From Trileptium ribeirensis (lineage: Eukaryota; Nematoda; Enoplea; Enoplida; Thoracostomopsidae), in contig JASANE010030162.1 in NCBI GenBank assembly GCA_030248225.1, positions 1-64,000 of the forward strand: DNA of 64,000 nucleotides, given 5' to 3'. Below, one piece after another: positions 36,601 through 49,100 of the stretch. The position numbers and the translations under genes are program-made. Every line of letters starts with the position of its first letter. The stretch's first letter is position 1. Under the pieces are notes generated by a model. The model worked only from the letters and a program-made list of their open reading frames with translations. It was not told where the DNA came from and did not search any database.

Positions 36601-37186
36601 TAATCAGGTGGCGCCCTGTATTTTAGGAGCTGCAAAATACCGGAAAAGTTTCAAATTTTATAAATTGATAATATTCAGTGTTTTTTGGTAAAACGGTTAA
36701 AAATCGCATCAGAAATGCTGATGCCTCTGGTAGAGGGTAAAAGCAAGTTTTGACAAAATTTATGAAATTGTTTAGCTTCAGTATGAAATATTAGTAAAGA
36801 ATTTGGTCATTTTCAATGTCAACTGGAATTGCTTTTACCGATGGAATTAATATATTTTACGGCGATGAACCAGGGAGATGACCCCAAAATTTTGTAAAGG
36901 ATGACACGCCTTGACCAGGGGTACTTGACAATGTCAAGCCACCTAAATTGGAAAGCCCCGCGTTTAGTAGGGAAACGAAACTTGGTTCTAAATTGCAGGA
37001 CCTTACGCCATGTTTAGGTACCCCCGCCTTGGCATCTCGAAATCTCACCAACCCGTGTACGTGCTAAAATTACTAAAACAACTTCTGGTATTCGCTTAAG
37101 CTAAACTGAAAAAAATGAGCGTAGTGATCAGAGACGAGTAATTATAATGTATGTAATATCAGAAAGCATCAGGGTGAAACACTCAC
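33634..37186. other. No gene recognised
   Basis: Only short open frames are present. About 36870-36965 (CCCCAAAATTTTG...GGGGTACTTGACAATGTCAAG...AATTGGAAAGCCC) resembles a segment in both arms of the giant inverted repeat (about 1985-2060 and 11080-11165), so it is a dispersed repeat. Confidence 0.4.
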
Positions 37187-37293
37187 TTGTGCGATGCAAC
37201 GAATAAGGTCGTCTTAGAACAGCGATTAAGTGCGAGACATCAACAGTTGGATCCAGAGTTGCGATTAATTCCCGGCATCCAGCCACCATTTTC
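37187..37293 (-). CDS. Orphan internal exon candidate, unknown protein
   Basis: On the - strand a TTTTGTTAG acceptor is followed by an open 107-bp block encoding KMVAGCRELIATLDPTVDVS and HLIAVLRRPYSLHRT, and then a strong GTGAGT donor. The codon use looks more like a gene than the surrounding AT-rich DNA. I do not recognise the product and see no partner exons nearby. Similar signals arise by chance in 64 kb, so this is a lead only. It is on the same strand as the PPP1R3-like gene but 5.6 kb beyond that gene's stop. Confidence 0.25.
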
Positions 37294-37643
37294 CTAACAA
37301 AACAGACCGTTTCGTTATGACTAAAATTGATTCGGCAAATCTCGAGCCAAAAAATGCTGCGATTGCGATTAAACACGATAGCTTGGCTTAATAGTCGGGC
37401 CAATACCAGCAACAAAAACATGATCGATCTTGCGTCCAATGTTACGACAAAAACCAAACATATAAACGAAATAAATATACTTTCATTGCAAAGTATGTCA
37501 TACAGTTATGATTTGAGCAAACAAATAGAGAATATGGATAGCTGCGCAGCATTCGAATCCCTAATACATCCGTTAAAACCTAGGACACAATGCCGACAAT
37601 ATAATGTATCAACAGGAGGTGTCCATAGTGGCAGTTACCCTCA

Positions 37644-38117
37644 TAAAATTTCAGACCCCCCTCAAGCCACATTTACCCCTACCCAGAAAGCTCAAACCCA
37701 AAATTTTTTTGAAAATTGGGCCAAGCTTGCAATTGGCCCAAGCTTGCGAAAAATTGATACCAACTAGGAGGAATTGGGGAAATGTTTGAAAAACACGGGG
37801 AGGTTTGGCAAAAATTAAGTAAAACTGTAGAACAACAATAAATACGCTTTATATATACGTGAGAAACCCAAGCGCGTATATAAAATTTCAGACCCCCCTC
37901 AAGCCACATTTACCCCTACCCAGAAAGCTCAAACCCAAAATTTTTTTGAAAATTGGGCCAAGCTTGCAATTGGCCCAAGCTTGCGAAAAATTGATACCAA
38001 CTAGGAGGAATTGGGGAAATGTTTGAAAAACACGGGGAGGTTTGGCAAAAATTAAGTAAAACTGTAGAACAACAATAAATACGCTTTATATATACGTGAG
38101 AAACCCAAGCGCGTATA
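37644..38117 (+). repeat. 237-bp tandem duplication
   Basis: Two near-identical units start TAAAATTTCAGACCCCCCTC at 37644 and 37881. Each contains an internal repeat with dyad symmetry (TTGGGCCAAGCTTGC followed by ATTGGCCCAAGCTTGC). Open frames across it are by-products. Confidence 0.93.
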
Positions 38118-39003
38118 TAAATCTGAAGTAAGGTTCTGAAGACTTTAGCTCAAATTCGAAACATTCTCGATTGAAATCCTGTGATTTAATCTGAAGGGGA
38201 ATCTTCGTCACTCTGCCCGCCTGGGACAAAGCTCAGTTTGTAACCCAAAGTTGGATCGGTGGTAACGAACCTGGTATCCATGGCACCCGAGGGACGACTA
38301 GGGTTTTTGAGTTATACAAGGACCCAACCATTTTACCAATTGCTATAATAGCTTTAGAAAGTCGTTTCCCAGCAACAAATACTGTTATCATGAGTAAAGG
38401 AAAGGCAATCGATTGCTTCGAAGGAACGTATTATGGTAGTTGGGTGCGCCGGATACCACAGTCTCAATTCCAAAATACACAGTGGGACACACCCATTTAG
38501 GAAATCATTTTACAAAATTGGGGAGTTTCCAGGAAACCACAGTGTTCTTGTTGGCTCGAGTCAATACTAATTTTGTTTCCACTTTTGTCACATACACGAT
38601 ACCTATTAGATATTAAATTGTTTCCGGATTCAAACATTGTCATCGAGATCGAATATGTATGAGCCCAGGCTTTCCCTTTTTTCAACCAGCCCATGTGGGC
38701 TTAACAAATTTCGCGTTCGGGACAGCATGCAATGGGGCAAGGCCCTATTCCATTCAAAGTTTTACAATGACAGGCACAACAGAATGAGCCCAAAAAGATA
38801 AAAAGACAAATGAAGAAGAACAATAATTGAGCAACAAACGGCGAAACATAAATAGCCATGACATAATAGGAACCAATTATACAATGATTGAGCAGAAGCA
38901 GCTTTATATATATACGATACGACAATCTAATCGATTATGGGCCATACTTACAGGGTTACGTTGTCACTGCCACGCTGCGAAAATATATATCAGTGACAAC
39001 CGC
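38118..39003. other. No gene seen
   Basis: Short open frames only, no domain or repeat structure recognised. Confidence 0.4.
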
Positions 39004-39440
39004 AGTGGATTACAGAAGACTATGACACTTCCCTGCAGTCTAATGTTAGCCCGTGTTTGATCACGCGGGCGTTTTCGGCCAGATCCTTCCCGCCCGTTTT
39101 AATGGGGGCCGTCAAGCACAGAACCCTCTAAGTTCTACGGGGGTTAGGCTGGACTCCCTCATTACGTGGTGGTGGGGTAGGTGGAAACCCCTAGTTTTGA
39201 GGGGGTAATCGGTTGAACCGCTAGTTGCTTGTAAACCGATCCCTTCAAAACTGGCGTGGGTCTATCCTATCTCCCACAAAATGAAGAGGGTCCGACCTAC
39301 CCCACTTTAAACTGGGGGGCATCTGTGCACGACGACACCGCACTAAAACTATGCGGACTATCAGGCTGAAAACGGCCTCGTCATCTAAGGCAGGCTAAGA
39401 TTGGAGTCCGGGAAAGTGTCATACTCTTCTCTAATGCACA
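39004..39440. mobile_element. TIR element, copy 1 of a two-copy family
   Basis: The left end (AGTGGATTACAGAAGACTAT, then GACACTTCCCTGCAG) is inverted at the right end (GGGAAAGTGTCATACTCTTC, then TCTAATGCACA). Inside, CCCGTGTTTGATCACGCGGG and CGTTTTCGGCC lead into several degenerate blocks of G-runs with GTCGGTTGAACC-like joints. The interior is clearly richer in G+C than its surroundings. Related to 41921-42242. No protein. Confidence 0.75.
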
Positions 39441-41920
39441 TTTGGTGAAAGTAACGGCCGGAACTGGGACAGTAAATTTCATAAACGGAACCGAAACTTG
39501 ACTTAAACAACCTACGTTGTAAAAATGATAGCTATTATTATGTCTTCGGGGTGGACAACATGGACAGTGCGGTTTAATGCCTCAAAGTTCAAAATATGCA
39601 TTCCATGACGCTGCGGCATTCGAAGCCCAGTTTCATGGATGGACGGACCCTGCTGAGCCACTCAACTCCCACCCAGATTTTCTTTACTCGGGCGTCTTGT
39701 TTTTCGAAATCTGACATATATACAAGTGAAACTAGAAAAACCGCATTCATTGGTCAATTTTTGGGATAATAAAACAAGCATTCACTCTGCATCCCAATAA
39801 CAGTACCTACACGCGTCTACAGGACCACCCCTGACCACTTGACCCCACAGAAAAGACCCATCATGACATGCTGCACTGAGCTAAGGAGCGCCGGCAGTGC
39901 ACACGCATGGACGCATTGTATAATCCCACGACTCACCGCCAACATAACAATTATTGTCAGTCCAGTAGTAGCTGTCCCAAAAATTGAGTTAGGCCTACTC
40001 AGACGATGAGTGCCGACTTTTGCTCGGCCAAATAGTAGGGAGTTGGTTAGCTGAAACCCAAAGTCCGGGTCAGCTTTGTAAGAAAGTCCTACGGCTCCAA
40101 GCTGTAAATAAAAAGGGATGCCAAACTGAACGAATACCGCTAATGGTATAAAGAAATCCCGCCTAGTCCGTAATAAAGATTTGGTAGCTGGGTCTGATAC
40201 TTGGTCATATACATTTTCTGCGTCTTATTCGATGCTCTGGTTGTTCTTCGGCAAAGGATTTCAGTGGCGTACCCCAACAAGTTTTTCGGGCGTGTATTTG
40301 CTACGGCCATATGTTCTTAGGGGTTATAGACTACCCTGATAGATTCCTTCAGAGCAGTCCCAAAGAACCTAGACGGCGATGGTCGAAACCTGACAAAAGA
40401 CTTATCAGGCAAGGAAACAATTAAGAACCGTAGGGCTAATTATTTCAATCCCTGTCTGGTATTTTTTACCGCAATGGGTTTTTTGTGGGTACTCAATATT
40501 TGCCCACCGCATAAACTGGGAGAGAAGGGCTGTAGTCGCTACCATATAGAATACCCATGTTGTCAGTTATATATAGTCATAATTATGCAAAACAATCACG
40601 TCTGCACTCCGAAACGATAAAAAATTTAAACCCAAGCAACGGCCTGGTTCTAAATCCATTCCGCCAGGCGTGGTGGTAAGGCCGTGACCTGGTGTCAAAA
40701 CAAAACCACCAGGACTGCCATGAGCATTGGAAATGATCCACAAAATATTTTACAAACTGATATGAAGAAATATATATTGTACAAACAAGTATGTAAACAT
40801 AGCCTCAGTTAGGGCAACTGACCGCCAATTAGATTGACTCAATAAATATACAACAATTCGAAGAAGACAATAATTTTAATAGCAATGATGCTGAACCCTG
40901 TGGCACTACTCAGCTTTTCTACATTATCGACCGCGGTACGTTTCCGAACTTTCCCTCCACGTTTGTAACACAGATGTCGGGTCACAAACTTGACTACCCC
41001 AGCCGTGTTATTGGACCGATGTCCCACCGCAGGTTCCCGGACCACCCCATCATATTCTTTAACCCCCAAATCCAGACCACAACCAGGATATTCGATCACA
41101 AAATCTATGGACTACCAAATGTAGACTTCGCCCAGCGTCTTGACCACAAAATTCAAACTCTTCCGTTTTTGGTTCATCAAAAACATATCTACGTTGCCTA
41201 GGGGTCGACAGTTTTTGTTAAAGCTTCGAAAATTTATCTTCTCGACTCCCAGGAACCCTTGGGTCTGACTTTAGAGGTCAACAATAATTGGGGGTGTCCG
41301 AATTTGGTCGTCCAACAACATGGTTGGGGTCTAAGGACACGGTCAAGTGACGACCCGCAGTGCGACGGTCGGTAATAGAGAAAATCTGAAGAGTGTGACT
41401 CTTCAGCAGGGTCGACCATCATCGACTCTTGCTACTAGCTAACAACGAACTATGGAAATTAAACATAAAAAATGATCATAGTATATCGCGTTCGACAATG
41501 AATGTGGCCTGGATTATTGCGACGAGAACAGAGAAACTGTCTTAAATCTACAAAAAACCACACGTGAAGTTCAAAGTAACCCAACGATTATTAATACGTT
41601 TGAGTTTGCGTTGGAGAATTTTTAAATCGACGAGATGGTGTGGGCACAATCATAACTTGTGGGACTCATACGTACCAAAATATGGAACACAGGCCGGGCT
41701 TTTCTGACCATTTTAAAACCATTAAATCACGCTTAGATCACAGAAGCGGTCAAAAGCGCCAAGAAACAATAGCGATTTAAGGACAAGGTCAAAATAGAAA
41801 TTTTTCGCAAAAGCCACCGTCGTCGCAGACTTTCGGATATGAATTATACGATGTTATCAACCGTTCCGAAATAATAAAACCATTAAAAGATAATTACATG
41901 CAAGTATTGATATTATCTAG
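39441..41920. other. No gene recognised
   Basis: Mixed-composition sequence. About 40900-41430 is C-rich with ACCCC words but shows no identified domain or splice pattern. Nothing else notable. Confidence 0.35.
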
Positions 41921-42242
41921 AGTGCATTAGGAAGAGTATGACACTTCCATGCACTCACATGTTAGCGCGTGTTTGATGATACGGGCGTTTTCGGCCTGAC
42001 CCTCCAATTTCTGGGGCGGTAGCTCGGACCCCATCCCAGTTTTTTGGGGGGTTGTTCGGACTCTCCCCCTCAGCCAGTTTTGCGGGAGGCCGGTCGAACC
42101 CCTCCAATTTCTGGGAGAGGGTCGGTTGAACCAGCAGCTGCTTATAAACGGACCCCCAAGAAATTGGGGGTCAATCCTCACCAGACCCGTATCATCAAAC
42201 ACGGGCTAACATGTTAGTGCAGGGAAGTGTCCCCTAATGCAC
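41921..42242. mobile_element. TIR element, copy 2 of a two-copy family
   Basis: AGTGCATTAGGAAGAGTATG and GACACTTCCATGCACT at the left are inverted at the right (AGTGCAGGGAAGTGTC, then CCCTAATGCACT). The subterminal CGTGTTTGATGATACGGG is inverted as CCCGTATCATCAAACACGGG. The interior repeats (CCTCCAATTTCTGG, CGGTTGAACC, TTGGGGGTC). A 91-codon - strand open frame covers the element but is a by-product of its G-rich repeats. Confidence 0.78.
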
Positions 42243-42931
42243 TCTTGATATATCAAAATAAACTTGAACATAGCTGAACGCACAGAGCTAAAATCGGTTA
42301 ATATTAAAACTTCACACGTGTAACAATCAAAAAATTTTGTTCCCTTGTGATCAAAAAAGAAATCAATCAAAATCCAGAACGTTATGAGTCGGGCACGTTA
42401 GATATATAATATTATGAAGAATCGTAAGCAATTTGATATATAAATGCCATAAACTCAAAATAAATAATTGTGGGCGAGTCCCGTTGTTAGATGGGCGCGT
42501 ATTGGCCGTAACCTTTGTCGTAGCAGCTAGCCAACAGTGTCCGGCCGCAGGATGAGGTACTCCAAAATTAACTGCGCAGGCTGTTCGTGTCCCTGAAACT
42601 GCGGACTAAAGGGTTGATGCGGATTCATTGTTTCATGCACTTATGCTCGATTACATTATGGCATCCCTAAAATGACCCAACAACTAATACATTGGAACCG
42701 TCACGAACAAATGACTACAGTTGGGTTGAACAGAGAACACTGTGAAGTCGACTAGAAGAGACGCGCACAGTGTAACGTTCGAGCCCTACACAATTCTCAT
42801 GTCTATTCCGACGGCTTCCCAGCCTCAAGCTTCCGTGCCGGGTGGGATTTAGGAAGCCATGGCGATTATACGACCCACCATGCATATAAAGTGACCATCA
42901 TTGTGTCCAAAAGTGTTAGCCGGTGAATCGA
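42243..42931. other. 3' flank of the PPP1R3-like gene
   Basis: Lies downstream of the - strand stop at 42932. It should include the 3' UTR, but I did not find a convincing AATAAA on the - strand close to the stop. No other feature. Confidence 0.4.
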
Positions 42932-43723
42932 TCACCAATACGGAGGTGGGGCTTCCATCTCGACAGGGGGTGACAAACAGAGCGGCCATGTCAAGCTACC
43001 GACGTCGCCTGGGGACGTTTTCACAATTCCCCCATGATGGCTAGTTCTCTGCTGCAGCGGTCGCTGTTGTAAACCCCAACCGCTATTAGGGAGACGTTGT
43101 TCTTGTTGTAGCTGACGGGGCGACGATGGAAGCGACGAATATCGCCTCGACGACGACATTCCGACAAGCGACGTCTGAAGGCGAAGCTGTCGCGCATACG
43201 ACGCAATCGCACGTCCTTGTCCGACTTGTCGTCGTCCACTGGAGATATTCGTTTGCTGCTGCAACAGTTGTTGACGTCGTTCGTCGTCAGCCTCCGAGTC
43301 GTCAGAAAAGAACGTCGGCCTCTGCGGAGGTGGCAACGGCAAACGATCGAAGCTGGTTTCAACATCACCGACGTCGCTTCGACTGGTGCTAATAACAACC
43401 GAATAATTGAGACCGTCGTTGTTGTCCCAAAATTCTTGTTGACACGCTCGATAACAGATGCAGAATTCGGTTCGAGCCGCCGACCGACCTCCGCCATGGA
43501 CAAATTGCCATGCGAGGCTGTGGATGGATTCGGGCGATCCGATTTTAATATCGAACGAAAACGTGTCGAATACGGTGGTGGGCCCGTTGGTTTGACGGCT
43601 GTCGGAAGTGACTATGTTACTGCAATACAGAGCTTCGTGGTCTATAAACGATCGCCAGTCGTTTTGGGTTAGCCGAACTATGACTTGCTTTTCGAAGGCT
43701 ATATTTTTGACCCGAATGATGCC
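42932..43723 (-). CDS. PPP1R3/Gbs-like glycogen-targeting subunit, last exon
   Basis: This exon follows a TATTGTTTTAG acceptor and joins the upstream exon in phase 0. Its 263 residues complete the CBM21 glycogen-binding domain: GIIRVKNIAFEKQVIVRL, then NDWRSF, VFDTFSFDIKIG, EFCICYRACQQEFWDNNDGL and NYSVVIST. WDNNDGLNY is the highly conserved core that PPP1R3 proteins use for glycogen and substrate docking. About 150 residues follow, rich in Q, R, S and P (for example ERRQQLLQQQTNISS), ending EAPPPYW before the stop. Such low-complexity tails are common in invertebrate members. By homology the protein brings protein phosphatase 1 to glycogen to activate glycogen synthase. Open frames on the other strand here are shadows. 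Confidence 0.93.
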   Translation of the reverse strand, partial: GIIRVKNIAFEKQVIVRLTQNDWRSFIDHEALYCSNIVTSDSRQTNGPTTVFDTFSFDIKIGSPESIHSLAWQFVHGGGRSAARTEFCICYRACQQEFWDNNDGLNYSVVISTSRSDVGDVETSFDRLPLPPPQRPTFFSDDSEADDERRQQLLQQQTNISSGRRQVGQGRAIASYARQLRLQTSLVGMSSSRRYSSLPSSPRQLQQEQRLPNSGWGLQQRPLQQRTSHHGGIVKTSPGDVGSLTWPLCLSPPVEMEAPPPYW

Positions 43724-46175
43724 CTAAAACAATATATGCATTATAAATATATCAACAAAATTGTCATATACGTAAGGACTTGAATCACATTGTTAAGCGC
43801 TGGACGGGCCTGTGTTCAAACAGCTTGGCCCACCTGACCCCAAGTGTATTTTAAGAAAATTTCGGTACTTGACAAGAAATATATGCTACATCCTAATAAT
43901 GAGCCAGGATATCCTGACATTGTATCCGGTGAACAGTTCCAAAAATTTCCTAACACACAAGTCTCTATAAGGATACCGAAAAGACGCTGTTTCCCCGTAG
44001 GCTTTTTAGAAAGAGGTTTGGTATTGGTTCCACTGTTGGAACGTGGCTTTAGTTGGAACGTGGCTTCCAATGTTAGGGCATACATATTTGGTACCGCGAT
44101 GACGAACGGTACATCATTTCCCCGTCATCAGATATATATACCGGTCAATCCAAAATACTCCCATTCTCGCCCTTTCACCGCAAACTGGCTCCACTATAAC
44201 ATATTGAAGTCAAAATTTTTGTACATACAGATCAAACTTATTATTAGCTGTTTAAATTGATTGGAAAATCCTATCCGAGTTCTAACCAAAAACCTATTGA
44301 AATTTGACATTTTTCGGATTTAGGATTTTTAAGTATAAAAAATTTTTTCCGTCTTTTTAATTTCCAGCACATCTTTTGGATTATCTGTATTTTTTAAGAG
44401 TTTTTATTTGTTCAAATCGTTGGAGAATTCTAATCTGAGCCGAGTTGTAACCGAAAACCTGTTGAACTGAACAAAATATTTGGAGCTAAAGCATATAAAA
44501 ATAATCCGTATCTCAAATCCTTACTATATACATTATAAATAGAGCTGTAATAGTGAATGACAGTCTATTACACAGTGTTTGAAGTTTAAAAACGTTGAAA
44601 CTTTAGGAAATATTTGTCATATCCGGTTAAGCACACACAAACAAAAACTCTAAGTGTAAACTAAAATATCGGAAAGTTTGAAATTTTGATCCTCAACAAA
44701 ATATGGAAAACCTCACAAACTATAAACATTCTTTGCTGCAGTTTTAGCAATCAACGGCGATTTGAGCGGCTTCATTACTAAGTCAAATCATAGTTTTGAA
44801 ATATCAAACTTTTACTGGCGTATGATAAAATTATCTCAAACAAATTTCATATACCTGAAAATAGTTAACTCGCGCAACCGAAGGGAAACCAAGTTCAGTG
44901 CCTGTCGCCAAATTAAGCTGTCTCATCCCACGTTAAAGCCCAACAAAATGGGAATGCTTTATTTCTTATGACTGAAAAGACGAATAACGTCGAAATATAT
45001 AAATGACACATTTTAAGCGTAATTTGACGTTGTAGGGCCCAACACATGCACGCCACGCAAATACATTTGATTTTATTGTATTTAGCAACCCCGAAAACCT
45101 ATAGACCCACTTTAACCTTTTACATACATTTATACTCAAAAATTTGACTATTTTCGATGACAGAATAGCAAATTTCGCCTCTATAACACTGCGTCCCGCG
45201 CGGTTAATGTCATACACAACGTAGGTTAAAAACAATAAGACATAATAGACTAAATAACTCTATAAATCCGTCACTCAAGCCCAACAAGCAAAAACTTTGT
45301 CAAATTTTTTTTAGTTTGGGTAATATTTAAATCTTGGGTCATAGCTCGAAAACCTTAGCTATGACCAAAATGCATGGAGAGTTCCCGGAGATGGGAGTGC
45401 CTTGGGCAGTGATCCGATGGCCAAGGGTTATAAACCTAAAAAATGTTAGCTATGACCAAAATGCATGGAGAGTACCCGGAGTGCCCTGGGCAGTGATCCG
45501 ATGGCCAAGGGTTATACACCTAAAAACGTTAGCAATGACCAAAATGCATGGAGAGTTCCCGGAGAGCCCTGGGCAGTGATCCGATGGCCAAGGGTTGTAA
45601 ACCTAAAAAACGTTAGCTATGACCAAAATGCATGGAGAGTTCCCGGAGTGCCCTGGGCAGTGATCCGATGGCCAAGGGTTGTAAACCTAAAAACGTTAGC
45701 TATGACCAAAATGCATGGAGAGTTTCCAGAGTGCCCTGGGCAGTGATCCGATGGCCAAGGGTTATAAACCTAAAAAAACGTTAGCTATGACCAAAATGCA
45801 TGGAGAGTTCCCGGAGATGGGAGTGCCCTGGGCAGTGATCCGATGGCCAAGGGTTATAAACCTAAAAATGGTGACACTTGAAATGTCCAAAAATAAAGTC
45901 TCCAAACTCGTGTGGGCTTTGTGAAAAAGAAGTTTAGCAGGGAGTTAGGTAGGTACCCAACTGGGTTTTATTACGTGTCGAACAAATACCTGCGATACTA
46001 AATCAATCTACTTTATGAGTTATAGATGGGCAAAAACATATTTGCACAACTGAGGAAACTTGGCTCACTCCGCTTCAGCCAGACGGTCGTTTCGGTTGTG
46101 ACAAAATCGTTCCAAGTCAAACCTAGCAACAGTGGCAATAGGTCGACACTCCCAATACTCATAGAAAAAACTTAC
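43724..46175 (-). other. Intron splitting the CBM21 domain
   Basis: A 2452 bp intron with a GTAAGT donor (- strand, 46170-46175) and a TTTTAG acceptor, phase 0. It carries a minisatellite at 45355-45868. The other open frames inside it (43844-44260, 44966-45235) are not recognised. Confidence 0.88.
45355..45868 (+). repeat. 83-92 bp minisatellite inside intron, about 6 copies
   Basis: Units begin TTAGCTATGACCAAAATGCA at 45355, 45446, 45529, 45613, 45696 and 45781. Lengths vary because the first and last units carry an extra GATGGGAGT and A-run lengths differ. The repeat keeps + strand frames open, which explains the short repetitive open frames there; these are antisense to the gene and not taken as coding. 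Confidence 0.92.
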
Positions 46176-49100
46176 TTCTAAATGACACTCTGAAGCCGCC
46201 AGGCGACTGCCATTGTCGTCTTTGTCATCACCACCGCTGACGTCCCAGCTGCCTTTCGCTGCTCGCTCATGACGCAAACAAACGTTTTCCAACGCCACGT
46301 TTCGATCTTCCAGACGGCGACGAAATCGACAATAGTCGGCAACGGGCTGATTGAATTCCAGCCGCCATAGCTTCCGGCGTAGTCGTCCACGAACGCCGGA
46401 GTCGCTCTGTGTCGACGCTGCCGAGTCGCTATCGTCCCATAGCTGGTCGGTGCTTGCGCCGTAGGCTTCCAACAATGCTAGCACCGCCGGATTCTCAAGC
46501 CTCGGTGGCACGTCTGGCGGTTCTTGGATAATACGAACCGTAACAAACGGCGTTCGGTGCTGTCTCGCACGGGGACTATCGTCGGCGAACGACACACGCC
46601 GTGTTACTGGCTTCGAGACTAGCTTAATAACGTGTGGCGTTCCGACAACTGGCAGCGAAACAACGCGCCCGATCTCTGTACCTTCAGACGACGATGAAGT
46701 CAAGTGTTTGAACGAAATCTCGCTTCCATCCGCCGCATGGACAACGGCCGAATTGACGATTTCGCTGGCCATCGATGGCGGCGCTTGATATCCAAAAATC
46801 TCATCTGTACCTGGGTCGAACGTACTCGAGGCAAGAAGTCTACAAGTGTTAGTATCACCAGTCACGGGGTTTGGTGACACATTAACACCCAGTACAGAAT
46901 CACCGTCAGATAAAGGCACGTCTCGACTGAACACCGTGCTAGTTGTCTGTGATTGCGCTTGACCCGAAGAAAGTCTGCACTCTGTCGAAGTTCCGTTCGC
47001 ACTAACTCCGTCGACGGCCAACGCACCATGAACAGCCATCCCAAGGTCTTCACCTACTGAACATATGCAAAGTCTGTTGGCATCCAACTGAAGGCCACCA
47101 AGATCATCCACAACCGTATCGTTAGTACTGGAGTCGCTACTCTCGCTCTCTCGTCGGCCTGACGAATTTGCATCATGATGATGTTGCTGCCAAGTCCAAC
47201 CTCTCGATAGTTCCGTTCCGGTTTCCGTTCCGCTATCATATGCTTCACAAGTCATCAGATTTACACCACCCGGTAGACTATGACGACTCGGCTCGTCGGG
47301 ACGACATTTGGCCGGTTGGTAGGCGGCCTTAGTACTTTCGTCGGCCGACGAGGTATCGATATCGGTTCCAATTCCGCTGCTGCTCATACTGCTGTCGGTG
47401 GACGGTGAAAGACAATATTGGCGATGGCTCCGATGAAGCATCGATAGCGTGGATGGTACGGCGACAGCATGATGTTCATTTTCACTGCCAGAACGCTCAA
47501 CTTTCGCTGAATCGATAGTGTTTTCTTTGTTGGTTTTGTTCTCCGTTGCAGCAGCTTGTTGAGTGTTGATGTGATGATGTTGATGAAGATGAAACGCTGA
47601 ATCGTCGGTCGTCGTCGTCGCTTCGATATTTTCTTGCACTACATTTCGGTCGATGTCTCGATTTGCCACTGCTGTCACATCAACACTTTCGCTTGTAGAA
47701 CACTCGATTGAGCATAGTTGGTGTTGCCACATTGAGCAATTTGGTATGGAGACCGGAAGTAAGTTCGTTGTTGTTACAATTGGTGGTCGCCGTGGAACAC
47801 CTCGGCGATCGGATGGTTCCATTGACGTTTCTGGAGTCATCTCGGTCTGTTGAATATCATCAGATGTTGTACGCGACGTGGCTACGTTGCTAGTAGCACT
47901 AATTATTGCCTGGTCATGTCGGCAATTATTGTCGCCAGTGTCGTCATGGGTGCTGCAATTGGGAATGTCGATAACTGTTTCACAGTTCGTCGTCGTTGTT
48001 GTTGATGATTTTTCATCGTAAACAATTGTGTCCACTTCGCTTCCGAAGTCGGCGATACCATCGTTATCGTTGTTACTGCAAACGCTCTTACTCATATCAC
48101 TGCAGTCACTGCTCGCATTCGTGCTAGGGTAATGCGAATTGTCGCTAATGTATTCCAAATCGTCGTTTTGGACCTTTTCGTCATCATCAGTATCCACGTC
48201 GTAGTCGTACTCGAAGTCTTCAGCGTCAGACGTTGCACCGCTGCCGTCGCTTCCGCAACTACTTTCGAACAAAACCATATCAAGCGGTGACGACGTTGTC
48301 GGCATTAGCTGTAGGCGACGACCGGCGCCTGCGACAATACGGCGGCTACTACGGATCACACTGGGTGGTGGAGGAGACAGCGACGTCGAACGACTTCGCT
48401 CTGACGCTATCATCGTCGATGCCTGTCGCCATGAATCGTTGTTAACAACGATGGGTATTGGAATAGATTTCGTCACCGCCTTTGCCGATCCTGCCTCATC
48501 CGTGGAGATTGTAATGGTCGGCGACGACGGTGTCGGTGGTCGCTTGAACACCGCCGCAGGCGATAGCACCGATCGTCTGCTACGTAGCCGTCGACGACGT
48601 TGATGCTGGCCGCCGATAGTGCTGTTGTTACCTTTTCGACAAGTCGAACATTGTAACGCCGATGACGACACTCCTCGACGAAGACGTGTTAGCGACCAAG
48701 GCTGTTGTGTTGACGGCGATCCGACCAGACCTGGCAAAAAATGCGCCTCGCTCGCGACCGGAGCCGAGTAATTTAGTCCATGTTCGGCCAAGGCTGTATT
48801 GCTATTGGCGATGTCGCTGCCTTCAAAATCACTGCCGCTATCGCTTCCGCTCACGCTACTCATGCTGCGACAGTTTGACGTGAATATCATCGCTGGGAGT
48901 CGATGCATCATTTGTTGTTCGTGACGTATGTCTGGAATATACCGTCGAAAATTGTTGTAGCTAGTTCTTTGTTGTTGGCCATCGATTTGACACTGCGCTT
49001 CGCGCTGAATCAACGTATCCGATGATGAGAGAAAGTGCTTTTTCGCCCGTTGAAGACCATGCTGAAGCGACGATTTGCGTTGCTCATGATAATGAGCAAC

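Noticed and set aside
37327..37767. A 146-codon forward open frame
   Set aside because: Its second half lies in the 237-bp duplication and it has no recognisable domain.
41927..42202. A 91-codon - strand open frame with a GGPFISSCWFNRPS segment
   Set aside because: It coincides with the TIR element and its G-rich internal repeats; no domain and no homology that I recognise.
43021..43672. Open frames of 88-160 codons on both strands over the last PPP1R3-like exon
   Set aside because: They are shadows of the real frame, which is fixed by the CBM21 motifs EFCICYRACQQEFW and WDNNDGLNY.
45334..45924. Repetitive forward open frames encoding MHGEFPE-type peptides
   Set aside because: They follow from an intronic minisatellite and are antisense to the host gene.
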